Assembly: GCA_944472135.2 (NCBI GenBank)
Contig: OX235270.1
Location: 136,539,632 to 136,603,631 of the forward strand
Reading direction: 5' to 3'
Length of the DNA: 64,000 nt
Origin: Trichobilharzia regenti
Taxonomy: Eukaryota; Platyhelminthes; Trematoda; Strigeidida; Schistosomatidae
This document shows, one piece after another, positions 47,201 through 55,919 of this stretch. How positions within the stretch are numbered: the first letter of the stretch is position 1; every line of letters starts with the position of its first letter. The notes beneath the pieces are model-generated. The model saw only the letters and a list, made by a program, of their open reading frames with translations. It had not been told where the DNA came from and ran no database searches. A program made the translations under genes and the position numbers.

Positions 47201-48791
47201 GCAGCCGAAAATAATCCTGTTGCATATTTTGACTATTAGCATCCATGGGTCGGCATCTGCGTTCATCTACTGGTGATATATGGTCTGCCCTGCAATTTGG
47301 GTTGTAGTTTGCTGGACCTAGGTACCCTGTGTTAAGATTACCCTGGTAGTTGTACCTCATGGGGCTTTCATAGCCATATGCATATTGGCTCACGTCACGT
47401 GTGTGAGTGAAGTTATTGAGGGGATCAAGTGTCGACCTGTTCTCATTAAGTTGATGAGGTTTAACATAGATAGTGCGAGAGTTTGGACGAGAATTTTCGT
47501 TAATATGGTGCCTATATGAGTCCCGTTTAGTGCTCCATATATCCTGAGGATCCATTCTACGTTGCATTCCCAAGTTATGTGCGTTGTTAGGCATGTTACT
47601 TCTAGTTCGGGAAGGGGTATTCCTTCTCACATGCTGCGTGACGTCTTTGGGAATGTGCTTCGTTACCCATGCTTTGTCATTTTTTAGACTGACACGCTGC
47701 TTATTAGACTTATTACGAGGGAGGTATGTCGAAGTCTGGGGTGGGACTCTGGGTTTTGTGGTCCTTTTTGCGGTTTCTACTGAGGGACTCTCTGGCTTGG
47801 ATCCAGATTGAGTGTGGTCTGCCAGTAGTTTCTGGTCAGCCATAGTTTGTGCGTCTATGTCAACCTTATGTAGGTCAGCAGGTTTTCGAGATGTGCTCTC
47901 GTGCACTCTAAGACTGCACCCAGTGGCACTGCTCTTACTGAGTTTTGGGTCGCTCTTACTTGCCGTTTTTTCTCCTAACACTATACACGTGACTTGCTGT
48001 GCTTCAGTGTCCGTCGACACTTTAGCACTGATACCAGATGTATTTCTCAGTGTTGTCAACTTTGTATCGAAGGAGTTCTTGGTTGCTTGCCTTTGGTTTG
48101 GTGTTTTATCCGAGACTACTTTAATAGTCTTGAATTTAGTGGCAGTAGCCAGAAGATCTTCGGCCATCTTAAATCGTTCAGCTGTTATGTAGCTGTCGAA
48201 CCTAAAGAGTATAGGACAAGGATGCTTTAGGTCTTTTTTGCTTAGGCGAATGCACTGACAAGGTGCATTCAAGAGATTTGCAGCCTTCAGCAATGAGTGC
48301 TGGACTGACTTTATGGGCTCGCTATCCGGTACATTATACACTATTGCGTTTTGTTTTGAAGCCAGCCTTTTAACAACTTCGCTGGATAGAAAGTCGATGG
48401 CGTTTTCTAACTCCTTCGCACTTTCTGAGTCAGTATGAGTCATTCTAGAGGTCATATTAAAAAGCTTTAGGATTGTAGGATCCTGCAGTTCCTTTTTCAT
48501 ACGTGAGATAGTTTCGGGTATACATTCTAGTGAACTTAATTTCGTTTTTAATTCATCTATCTGTAGCTGCATCTCTTTAATTACGCACGTTAAGTAAGAG
48601 AGCTCTACTTTTTCAGACAGAACATCTTCCACCTGTATTACAGGGGTCAGAGTTATGTTCGAGGCTTTTATGTTGGGTGAACTACTAATAATATGGGGTG
48701 GTAATGTGTTATTAGACGAGCCGGTGCTATTTTCTAAATTAGTGGTGTTCACACGGACACGCTTTTTGAAATTTTGAACCACCGTTATCAA
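44223..48791 (-). CDS. Intact CR1-like retrotransposon polyprotein (ORF1-endonuclease-RT fusion)
   Basis: One open frame of 1522 codons with an ATG start. Residues 60-105 look like a coiled coil; 149-240 (NAIVYNVPDSEP...) match the RRM-like part of the array ORF1; 250-560 are a basic, Q/N/P-rich linker. Endonuclease: NARSLLNK ~587, TETWL ~612, CGDFNLPGVNW ~722, SDHNILYC ~785. Reverse transcriptase: NYRPINITPVISRI, FDITKAFDRVPH ~1147, GSVLGPLL ~1210, YADDLKVTY ~1234, then WQLQFNVDKCG, the thumb (VRPLFDYCSFMYSS) and a C-terminus to PSSYLRASEIIGPFNV. No stop or frameshift, and all usual catalytic residues are visible, so it could be active. Endonuclease and RT similarity to the array element is clear, roughly half the residues. 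Confidence 0.9.
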   Translation of the reverse strand: MITVVQNFKKRVRVNTTNLENSTGSSNNTLPPHIISSSPNIKASNITLTPVIQVEDVLSEKVELSYLTCVIKEMQLQIDELKTKLSSLECIPETISRMKKELQDPTILKLFNMTSRMTHTDSESAKELENAIDFLSSEVVKRLASKQNAIVYNVPDSEPIKSVQHSLLKAANLLNAPCQCIRLSKKDLKHPCPILFRFDSYITAERFKMAEDLLATATKFKTIKVVSDKTPNQRQATKNSFDTKLTTLRNTSGISAKVSTDTEAQQVTCIVLGEKTASKSDPKLSKSSATGCSLRVHESTSRKPADLHKVDIDAQTMADQKLLADHTQSGSKPESPSVETAKRTTKPRVPPQTSTYLPRNKSNKQRVSLKNDKAWVTKHIPKDVTQHVRRNTPSRTRSNMPNNAHNLGMQRRMDPQDIWSTKRDSYRHHINENSRPNSRTIYVKPHQLNENRSTLDPLNNFTHTRDVSQYAYGYESPMRYNYQGNLNTGYLGPANYNPNCRADHISPVDERRCRPMDANSQNMQQDYFRLQQTIAPLAAQFIQEIVHTLTVSPQSPSKHNVGIVTSNHVNLSSNNSGLLTIMLLNARSLLNKITTLRCLAYIERPTLIMVTETWLTTDIPDTKLVIDNYDIYRNDRVDKRGGGCLIYAYKSTNSNTFNNPNTDKLPESKWISIHTNESKILVGCIYRPPNSPEMTDITIAEILEHVATLDFDYKVVCGDFNLPGVNWDTCTGPRIHEELLQAIDIGGWKQCVRLPTRNQNTLDLILCHNIEPISIEVGNKLDNSDHNILYCTLPLRLTTKYTPKNSPVRYQYRDYKNADWEFLSDLLRSSDWEEYFINNNLEVSLEIFYKTVGSARDTIAPLKSALKTPTPFIDRKTRLKLKKLKRKYHVFKEFNALNQIHETLKLLEEKHKMKSQHEENKALMGNTKTQELCRILQKRLKSSKDNNVSILEHRGVIYNDPQVISELLSEWFCNDTRVHPTPNFQMTCKSNHKLGEIDFNIQNIDSAIKTLKSNGSTGTDDIPSVIYKNGSTEMVVLLLRIFTLSLETGTYPEVWKTTYILPKHKAGAKTSACNYRPINITPVISRIMEKVVKDQVSDNLLEHELINPSQHGFLKKRSCATCHIDFFNEVTRSRDNRELVIVLYFDITKAFDRVPHNLLVSRLCSLGICDPLLSWIKSFLCDRNQITKVGSIISRPKPVSSGVIQGSVLGPLLFIIYINSICECFSVGKPILYADDLKVTYKCKNTDLGITVNAIQQELEKMDRWCDTWQLQFNVDKCGWLCIGCNNLELDLTIQGHALLRLESVLDLGLKYSHDLSFSEHISKQVSKSRRLIGFLLRNFYRNESRILLYKVCVRPLFDYCSFMYSSIRIEDKLKVEGVQRYFTSKLLGTENGANYSTRCDTLGLETLWLRRLRLNLTLYYKLLNHLVFTSTNGIRLSDDSGYKLRHTKGTVAIEQCKTATRQKFYLIRYAQIWNKLPMEMRQAGTLASFKKVLNDKLQEFANDSSPSSYLRASEIIGPFNV

Positions 48792-50722
48792 AGATCAATT
48801 ATTAGTAACCAATAAATGAATATAAGCGAAAACACGTGCAAAAGCGTCACCTGATTCGAACGTGCCGGGCAATGTAATGAGATGATATGATGGCGGGGAC
48901 TCAAGAGAACTATCCTCATCTGCGGAAAAACGCTCCATTGTTAAGGCTCCAGAGTTTGAATGAATTCAACAGAAAGAAAAAGGAAAACTGCCTGTATGCC
49001 ATAGCTTGTGTACAAACCCTCTGAAAACAAGCTCATGTTATGATTTGTCTACTTCAGAACGATACGTAACTTTATAAATTATAACAACTGCATAAATATT
49101 ACCAAAATTTTGCTTCTCTTCTACATATTTTATGTACTTAGGTGTTTGGATGTAACCTCTTCAGTATCCATTCCCAACACTAACCTATATAAGTGGGAAC
49201 AATCATCACTCGTTTCTTTCTCATTTTTTATTTTTTCACTTCCATAAACTTCAATTGACCGTTAGCATATAACACTATTAAATTCAATGACTATAAGTTC
49301 TTAGTAAAAAAAGTGGGAATGTGATATGTATCCACATGATGTGTGTGTTTTGTTGTTGACAGTCAATTATATTTTGCTGTGTATGTGGATAGATATTCCA
49401 TTATAACTGACAATATGCTTTTGTCTGTCCACTAACTAAATAAATGTGTATGACCTTGTTGTCATATGACATTACTACCAATCATGTTAAGACTGTCTAC
49501 TGATTCGTTCATTTTTGAGCATTCGCTCATACACTTGTGTGACATTGATTTTTCTTGTTGTTTGAAAAATACGAGTATCATCGTGAACCTGGTGGTTTTC
49601 TGATTTCCGCCTTCTTGAGTCAGGACTATTAATTACTCGACCAGTACATAACAGAATGAACCCTGCGTTTATCGCATACTGTTTGTTTGAATTATTAACA
49701 TTTGCTGGCTGCCTACGCACCTCTGTTCGAAGTTACTGTATGGAGCCCTGCAAATCTACAGTAGTGCTACTTTCTACATTCGTATAACTTGAACTGTGTT
49801 TTGAATCAGCCAGAACCTATATTTGGTAGATATTCATAATATTGTTAACAAGTATGATGAACAACGGAACAACCCGAATCGTGAAATCTGTTTATCATCA
49901 TCGCAAATTTGCTCTTTTGTATCTCCTGATACCAAAGTAATGCTTTACATACCATCTACTGTAGAGTTTTTTAACCTTTAGACCTTTGTTGGTGACCTTA
50001 AACTACAGTAGCCCAAACCGACACCACCTGGTAAACGGATAGATTACCCTGACGACTAAAACGTTGACCAGTCGGACGCGTCTATAGTGAAAGCGCATAG
50101 TTTGAATAAAACGTTTATTTGAAAATTAAATGTTAAAAATAGTTGCAGAGAACAACGTTCTCGTATACGTTCCAGAAAAGTCTACCCATTTCTCACAGGA
50201 GTTGTCAATGTCCAGCTATTACTCGATGGACCTTACGCTGTCTCTCGAAGACTTTCAGAAACAATTCGTAATAACCAACGCGAAAGACCAGAACACAGAT
50301 TGGCGATTCAAGAATCCTTTATTCTTACGCCAATATGTAAACAACAATAAGGTTATTATACACAAGGTCTAAGAATAAATGTTATGGCAATAAATCACGA
50401 TAATACTTCTGATAGTTTTCTCTCTTCCACCGAACAGAGAACGTTGAGACGAGGCAGCCTGTCGACGGCCGTAATTTTGAGTGACCACGAATGAGATAAG
50501 CAAGCAGTTTGCTCGCTTGTGATTGGCTATTTCGTCATTCGAGTCGAGGTAATTTCAAACACCATTTGGCTGCTTGGATAAGTTCTGAATTTCCAAGAGC
50601 GTTTTATCAAGTCGGTTAGATAACTGAGAACATAAACTATTACAGCTGAGGAGAGAAGTGATATACCAGTGGATTTATCTGCTGAATTAAAAGAATTCAT
50701 GCCATACCAATATGAAAGGAGT
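48792..50722. other. Unassigned non-coding DNA
   Basis: Upstream side of the intact LINE, up to the first Gypsy LTR. The first ~150 bases may be the LINE's 5' UTR. Small frames at 49487-49720 (minus) and 50130-50372 (plus) show no recognisable protein family. No repeat of other parts of the window was noticed. Confidence 0.5.
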
Positions 50723-51026
50723 TGTAGCGGTAAGTAATTCCTCAAAATTACTGACCACAGTAATCACTCACCGTCGGATGCTGACCACCACTGTTTAAGT
50801 CAACTTGTTTAGCTGAAGGCTTCCGGTCAAACATCTCCGCCATTTGGTACCTCGTCGTGTCACGTGCACGATCACTAGCTAGTTAAGCGTTTGTCTGAAG
50901 GCTTGTTTTGGTCCCTAAATATATCTCTTGGTTTGGACGATCAAATATTGGTTTTTGCTTTGTCTTTGGTACGCGAGAATAAATTAATTAGAAGTTGCTG
51001 AACGAGATATCCGCTCACCCTTAAAC
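50723..51026 (+). repeat. Gypsy LTR, copy 1 (right end approximate)
   Basis: Begins TGTAGCGG, matching 61412 onward with few differences. AATAAA at 50978-50983 is a likely polyadenylation signal. A TGG at 51027 may start the primer-binding site, which is why the end is placed there; no clear CA terminus was found, so the right boundary is uncertain. Confidence 0.6.
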
Positions 51027-51138
51027 TGGTGAGCCAAACCGCGAACTTCATCCACGATAAATCCTCAGATAACCCCGGTGAGTTCGTTCCATTTTGTATT
51101 TGTTCTTGTACCATATATTATTCGACATAATTTTCGTC

Positions 51139-51813
51139 ATGAGTGATCTTAGTCCCAAGGTCATTCGTATCCGCTCAACTCCTAAAACCATTCAGCTCGT
51201 ACCATACTGGCCAGATAATGCTGAAACGTGGTTTCTACTAGCTGGAGCAGATTTTTGTGAGCATGGGATAACCGATCAACGTTCACAGTTACTTGCAGTT
51301 ATTCACACCCTACTGCGCGAATTCAGCAAGTACGTAACATCACAGATGTTCAGTCCCGAGGTAAGTAGCTCGTACGAGTTGCTCAAAGCATCCCTCCTCA
51401 GGAGAAACGTTCTCACGGACCGACAACATCTAGACGAATTATTTCGTAACATCGAGTTAGGAGATCAGTCAGCCGTGAGCATGCTGCCAAGAATGAAAGA
51501 AATCGTTGGGCAAAGTCAGTTCGACGAAGGACTATTTAGAGAACTCTTCTTATCCAAGTTGCCACAGTCTGTACAGACCGTACTTGTGACACTTCAGGGT
51601 ACTGTAATAGAGGATTCAGCGATTACTGCAGATAGGATTCTAGAAATTACCAAACGGTCTGTTCCCGAAATATGCTCGATGACTAAGCAGACTTCGAGTG
51701 AGGATCCTGCAATGATAGAGTTATGCAACACCATCCAGCAGATGTTTAGGTCGAACATGCATTCTAACTCCTGCGACCGTCGTCCTAAGTCTCCACAACG
51801 CAGGAACTCACGG
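51139..51813 (+). pseudogene. gag: Gypsy gag, N-terminal part, interrupted by BEL LTR
   Basis: I start it at ATG 51139 (MSDLSPKVIRIRS), not at the upstream TTG, because the extra hydrophobic residues overlap the leader. It contains the capsid-like segment (YWPDNAETWFLLA..., FRELFLSKLPQSVQ) typical of animal Gypsy gag. The frame runs into the BEL LTR at 51814 and stops three codons later, so the present C-terminus is not native. The zinc-knuckle part lies at 59378 beyond the insertion. Differences from 61825-62499 are few. Confidence 0.85.
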
Positions 51814-52171
51814 TGTCCATGAAGATGAAGATTGAGCGATCAATTCTTGGTTGTTTGCTTAAAATCAACTTCCCCAATTTTCGCGGAGGCATCAATACGA
51901 CAGTCATCGTCTCATCGGTCGCTGTTCAGAAAGAAGAGTGAAACATCGTCAGAAGTAATACAATGATTTATTATTGTAATATTTGTTTTCAGACCTTAGT
52001 TCGCTTATTCTTTTTATATGTTGGTGTAACAATAAAGAAATATCAAACGGCAGATCGGTGTTTTGGTTTTTTCGTCCGTTATAACTAAGCGTTTCTGAAA
52101 TCTTCGAAGAACAGCGTGGGCCCGAGCGTAGCGAGAGCTGGGCATTAACGGTTTATGAGACGTGATTGACA
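51814..52171 (+). repeat. BEL LTR 1
   Basis: 358 bases, TG...CA ends (TGTCCATGAAG... to ...GTGATTGACA), AATAAA at 52031-52036. The first 25 bases differ at four positions from LTRs 2 and 3. It is preceded by CACGG, matching CACGT after LTR 3 at four of five bases, the likely target duplication. Confidence 0.85.
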
Positions 52172-52315
52172 GTTTCTGACGATAGAAACAGATCTGGCGG
52201 ATTCAAACAGTTGGTGAAAGTTTGGATAGTCGCCGTTCATTTTTCCTGGTGCCGGTCAAGTCCTCTTTGAACAAGCAATATCTGGAACTTTTTTGGAATT
52301 GGGTCAAGTTCAACA

Positions 52316-54271
52316 ATGCCTGGGTCAAAGAAGGGACAGAGTGTCTTGGATGCAAACAGGAAAGTAAGTCATTGTGACTTGTCTGTTAATTGTAACGATG
52401 TGTCTGATGTTAAGCATGACATGGTTGATGTTACTGTTTCGCCGTTCAGGGATAATAGGAACATCAAACTCCCTAAATTTGAACCACGGTGTTTTGATGG
52501 AAACCCGGCTGATTATTTACAATTTGTAAAGGAGTTTGAGATCATGTTGAGTGGTTTTTTATTAAATGATGAATTGAAGTTAATGTATTTGATGAGATAT
52601 TGCACTGGAGATGCTGCAAGAGCTATACAGTGCTGTAAGTTTATGAAGCCAAAAGAGGGCTACGATGAGGCTATGAGCATATTACGTCAAAGGTTTGGAA
52701 GACCTTCGATGATTGCAGGGAAATTATTCGAGGCTGTTAAGGGTAATGGTGGTCAATTACAGGATGACTCCCAGGCACTCACTGAGTTTTTAGATAATTT
52801 GCTAATTTACAAGAATGGAATGATTTCGATGAATCGCATGAGTGACCTCAACTCGAGTTTTATACTAGAAGTAATAGCAAGACGTCTACCTACTCGACTG
52901 CAAAGGAAGTGGGTGAAGATGAGCTCCCGTATGGAGGATGAGGGTATCGAGCCAAAGTTTGATGATATCCTGAAACTGGTAAATACTAGTGTCAATCAAT
53001 CTATGAGCAAGTTCGCCAGTCTATTACATCTCACCCCTAGAATAGAGCAGTCTGAGGGAAAAACGCAATCATTGATGACGAGTAGGCCTCAGAGAGGTGG
53101 ATATCGAGAAGGCTCCATGATGTCTAGTAATGCATATAGACTTAGTGAGTGCAACAGGTTTCGTAGTACATCCTCAACAGATAAGTTACAAGATGCAAGA
53201 CAAACACGGTTGTGTTTCACACGTTTGCAAGAGGTGCATACAAAGGTGAACTGTGAACCAGTGAGCAAGTTCAGTGATAAGCTAAATGTAAACTCCAGGC
53301 CTGACTCCGAATTGTGTGACGATAACGGTTTGGTCAAGAAGTCTGTAGTTGCAACTGGTAAGCCATTGTTGAATAGAGTGTCACAGAATAGAGTTACTGC
53401 TTCAGAGTGGAGTTCTGACTCCACAAGTTTACAAAGTATAACTAGTCAGAGTGAAGATATAAAACCTTTAATGATTTGTGAGGAGGAACCAAAATTGTCT
53501 ACTTCTGTTATTAAAGAGTTTGAAAATGATGAAGTTGACGGTAAAGTGAATATTCGTGATAATGATCATGATACTTCACAGTTGTCTTTGGTTGATCATT
53601 ATGAGATGAGGGATATGCCTACTACTGCTAAGTTAAATAAAGGTTCTGTACAACTACAACGTGAAGTAGAATTGAACGCAGATGCAGTTCCAGAAGGTGT
53701 GCATACTTGTGAGACAGTCAGTGTAATTGATCAGCGTGTAGCCCACCTATCATCAGATGATAGTGCTAAACCCGAACTAGTAGTGAAAGACAGCAGTGGT
53801 GGTAATCTTGCAGTTGGACAACTATCTGAAAGCCGAAAAAGAACAGCTTCTGATCCACCACTAAGTTCATCACCTTGTGTCACTCAGTCATCGTTGGTGT
53901 TTTCATCCACAATGAAACAGATGCCCATCAACTCAAGTATCTTCTGCAATGACTATGATAGTATTAGTGCGTTTGAAAAGACGAAAGATATTGCTCAGTT
54001 TAGTGAGAATAAGCCAAGTGTAAACGAGAGAGTAATTGTTAAATTGACTTGCATGAATAAAGGCATTTCTAGTTTCAAGTTACTATTTGAATGTTATTAT
54101 CTTTGGTGTAAATTACTCTGTTTCTACACTTGGTTGATGAGATATGTCGTGTGTTTGTTCGTCATCTATATTCTACGATACAATGACATGGGCGTGTTGC
54201 CGTTCAGATTTGAGGATATAGCTGATAGAAGGAAGTTAGCAAATGAACTCTGCGACGATTTTCCAACCTAG
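52316..54271 (+). CDS. gag: BEL/Pao gag-like protein with C-terminal hydrophobic segment (copy A)
   Basis: 651 residues from ATG. Residues ~55-220 match the gag region of BEL/Pao elements (DUF1759-like: KLPKFEPRCFDGNP, LKLMYLMRYCTGDAARAI, ILRQRFGRPSMI). A zinc-knuckle-like stretch at 300-313 has spacing C-x2-R-x4-H-x4-C: the second Cys is Arg (TGT to CGT) and the usual Gly is Val. Residues 400-570 are acidic, S/T-rich. Residues ~587-623 are strongly hydrophobic and Cys-rich, like one or two membrane segments, followed by FEDIADRRKLANELCDDF. The C-terminus may be the remnant of whatever followed the deleted pol. The capsid role is by homology; the membrane part is unexplained. Confidence 0.8.
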   Translation: MPGSKKGQSVLDANRKVSHCDLSVNCNDVSDVKHDMVDVTVSPFRDNRNIKLPKFEPRCFDGNPADYLQFVKEFEIMLSGFLLNDELKLMYLMRYCTGDAARAIQCCKFMKPKEGYDEAMSILRQRFGRPSMIAGKLFEAVKGNGGQLQDDSQALTEFLDNLLIYKNGMISMNRMSDLNSSFILEVIARRLPTRLQRKWVKMSSRMEDEGIEPKFDDILKLVNTSVNQSMSKFASLLHLTPRIEQSEGKTQSLMTSRPQRGGYREGSMMSSNAYRLSECNRFRSTSSTDKLQDARQTRLCFTRLQEVHTKVNCEPVSKFSDKLNVNSRPDSELCDDNGLVKKSVVATGKPLLNRVSQNRVTASEWSSDSTSLQSITSQSEDIKPLMICEEEPKLSTSVIKEFENDEVDGKVNIRDNDHDTSQLSLVDHYEMRDMPTTAKLNKGSVQLQREVELNADAVPEGVHTCETVSVIDQRVAHLSSDDSAKPELVVKDSSGGNLAVGQLSESRKRTASDPPLSSSPCVTQSSLVFSSTMKQMPINSSIFCNDYDSISAFEKTKDIAQFSENKPSVNERVIVKLTCMNKGISSFKLLFECYYLWCKLLCFYTWLMRYVVCLFVIYILRYNDMGVLPFRFEDIADRRKLANELCDDFPT

Positions 54272-55417
54272 AGCGTCAACCTGAGAAGGGTTGTAGGCGT
54301 ACTGCTGTAAGTCCTACAATTCTTCAAAGGGTAGCGCATCAATGAGCAGTCCAATGTGCTTGGTGTGTGATTTTGTACATATGTTCATATTGTATATACT
54401 GAATTGATATCATCTGTCATCTAGCTGTTGGTAATTCTGTTTGTGTCCGGACGACTTCCACTTGGATCATCAACCTGAGAAGGAATGTAGGCGTACTGCT
54501 GTAAGTCCTACAGTTCTTCAAGGGTAGTTCGTCGTGCCAGAATCCACAACATTTGATGTGTTGATTGTACATATGTTTGTGTTAAATAATTGTGTGAGTT
54601 CCAATTGATGTAATTGTTGGTTAATCTTGTTTGTGTCCGTACATTCCACAAATTACAATCGTCAACCTGAGAAGGGTTGTAGGCGTACTGGTGTAAGTCC
54701 TGCAATTCTTCAAAGGAATTCCACCAAGACATGATCGGCGAGGTTGTTTGTACTATTTGTATATACGTGTGGTGTGTCATATCAATTGGTGTATTTTGGA
54801 TTCATTGTGTTTACTTGTTGTTTTCGTGTCTTGTTGTTATTGCGTAATTTTGTTAAAATTTTCGTCGTGATTATTTCTGAAGTTGTTTCGAGTCTTCTAC
54901 ATCCATGAATGAATTGATTGATGTTAAGGACAGCAGATGGGTCGTATACGCCGGGGAGGCTATTGCTGAGAATGAAATGCACACGGAGATAATTGTTAGC
55001 TGCGGTCCGACACGCCGGGGAGAAAGAGTGTAAACGACTGAGGCTCGCATGCGTCACCGTTACTAGAACTGAGGCAGAATGAGTGACAAGCGATTTCAGT
55101 GGTAATTGGTAATGAGTAGATAAGAGGATGTGCGTAGAGTATCGTGAGGTGCTGCCATGGTCACTTTGCATTCTGCAAGAGTCATTCTAGCAAGTGGCGA
55201 TTGTGTTGCAAGATGTCAAGAGGAGGTCTCTGTCTGGAGGCGCAGGTCGTCATTGATGTGTGAGATTGTGCTGTGGGTATGCTTGTGGTGTGTTGGCTTT
55301 TCTGTTTGTTTTCCATTTCAGCTCTGTCCGTGTGACCCAGGTTCTCGCAATGGCATCCAAGTCAACGTGCATTGGTCGTGAAGGAAAAAAGGGTTGGATC
55401 CCATTTTTGCCGGGGAG
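54272..55417 (+). other. BEL 3' region with structured repeats and polypurine motifs (copy A)
   Basis: Non-coding between the gag stop and LTR 2. The first ~450 bases hold three diverged ~193-bp repeats (see separate entry). The motif GCCGGGGAG occurs at 54950-54958, 55014-55022 and 55409-55417; the last directly abuts the LTR and is the probable polypurine tract for plus-strand priming. Confidence 0.7.
54276..54720 (+). repeat. Three ~193-bp tandem repeats with conserved stem-loops (copy A)
   Basis: Core TCAACCTGAGAAGG starts at 54276, 54470 and 54662. Each core is followed by a stem TTGTAGG/CCTACAA (54291-54297 with 54313-54319), TGTAGG/CCTACA (54486-54491 with 54507-54512) and TTGTAGG/CCTGCAA with a G-T wobble (54677-54683 with 54699-54705). 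CAACC/GGTTG can form a further short hairpin in repeats 1 and 3. The repeats begin four bases after the gag stop codon. Confidence 0.75.
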
Positions 55418-55775
55418 TGTCAATGGAGTTGAAGATTGAACGATCAATTCTTGGTTGTTTGCTTAAAATCAACTTCCCCAATTTTCGCGGAGGCATCAAT
55501 ACGACAGTCATCGTCTCATCGGTCGCTGTTCAGAAAGAAGAGTGAAACATCGTCAGAAGTAATACAATGATTTATTATTGTAATATTTGTTTTCAGACCT
55601 TAGTTCGCTTATTCTTTTTATATGTTGGTGTAACAATAAAGAAATATCAAACGGCAGATCGGTGTTTTGGTTTTTTCGTCCGTTATAACTAAGCGTTTCT
55701 GAAATCTTCGAAGAACAGCGTGGGCCCGAGCGTAGCGAGAGCTGGGCATTAACGGTTTATGAGACGTGATTGACA
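55418..55775 (+). repeat. BEL LTR 2 (shared by copies A and B)
   Basis: 358 bases, TGTCAATGGAG... to ...GTGATTGACA, AATAAA at 55635-55640, directly preceded by the GCCGGGGAG polypurine motif. Confidence 0.9.
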
Positions 55776-55919
55776 GTTTCTGACGATAGAAACAGATCTG
55801 GCGGATTCAAACAGTTGGTGAAAGTTTGGATAGTCGCCGTTCATTTTTCCTGGTGCCGGTCAAGTCCTCTTTGAACAAGCAATATCTGGAACTTTTTTGG
55901 AATTGGGTCAAGTTCAACA

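Larger units (their letters stand above)
51814..55775 (+). mobile_element. BEL/Pao non-autonomous element, copy A
   Basis: LTR 51814-52171, gag-like ORF 52316-54271, repeat-bearing 3' region, LTR 55418-55775. No protease, RT, RNase H or integrase is present between the LTRs. The right LTR is shared with copy B. Period A to B is exactly 3604 bases. Confidence 0.85.

Noticed and set aside
47584..48230. Plus-strand frames within the 1522-codon ORF
   Set aside because: Antisense shadows of the linker and ORF1 region of the LINE.
49981..50120. Possible hammerhead ribozyme, as in schistosome SINEs, around CTGACGACTAAAACG
   Set aside because: The CUGAUGA and GAAA core elements are not both present in correct order.
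51094..51138. Upstream start for Gypsy gag adding a hydrophobic N-terminus
   Set aside because: The start codon would be TTG and the extra residues are leader sequence; ATG 51139 fits gag better.
54782..55171. 129-codon minus-strand frame, repeated at 58386-58775
   Set aside because: It lies in the BEL 3' region opposite to the element's coding strand, resembles no family, and is conserved only because the region was duplicated.
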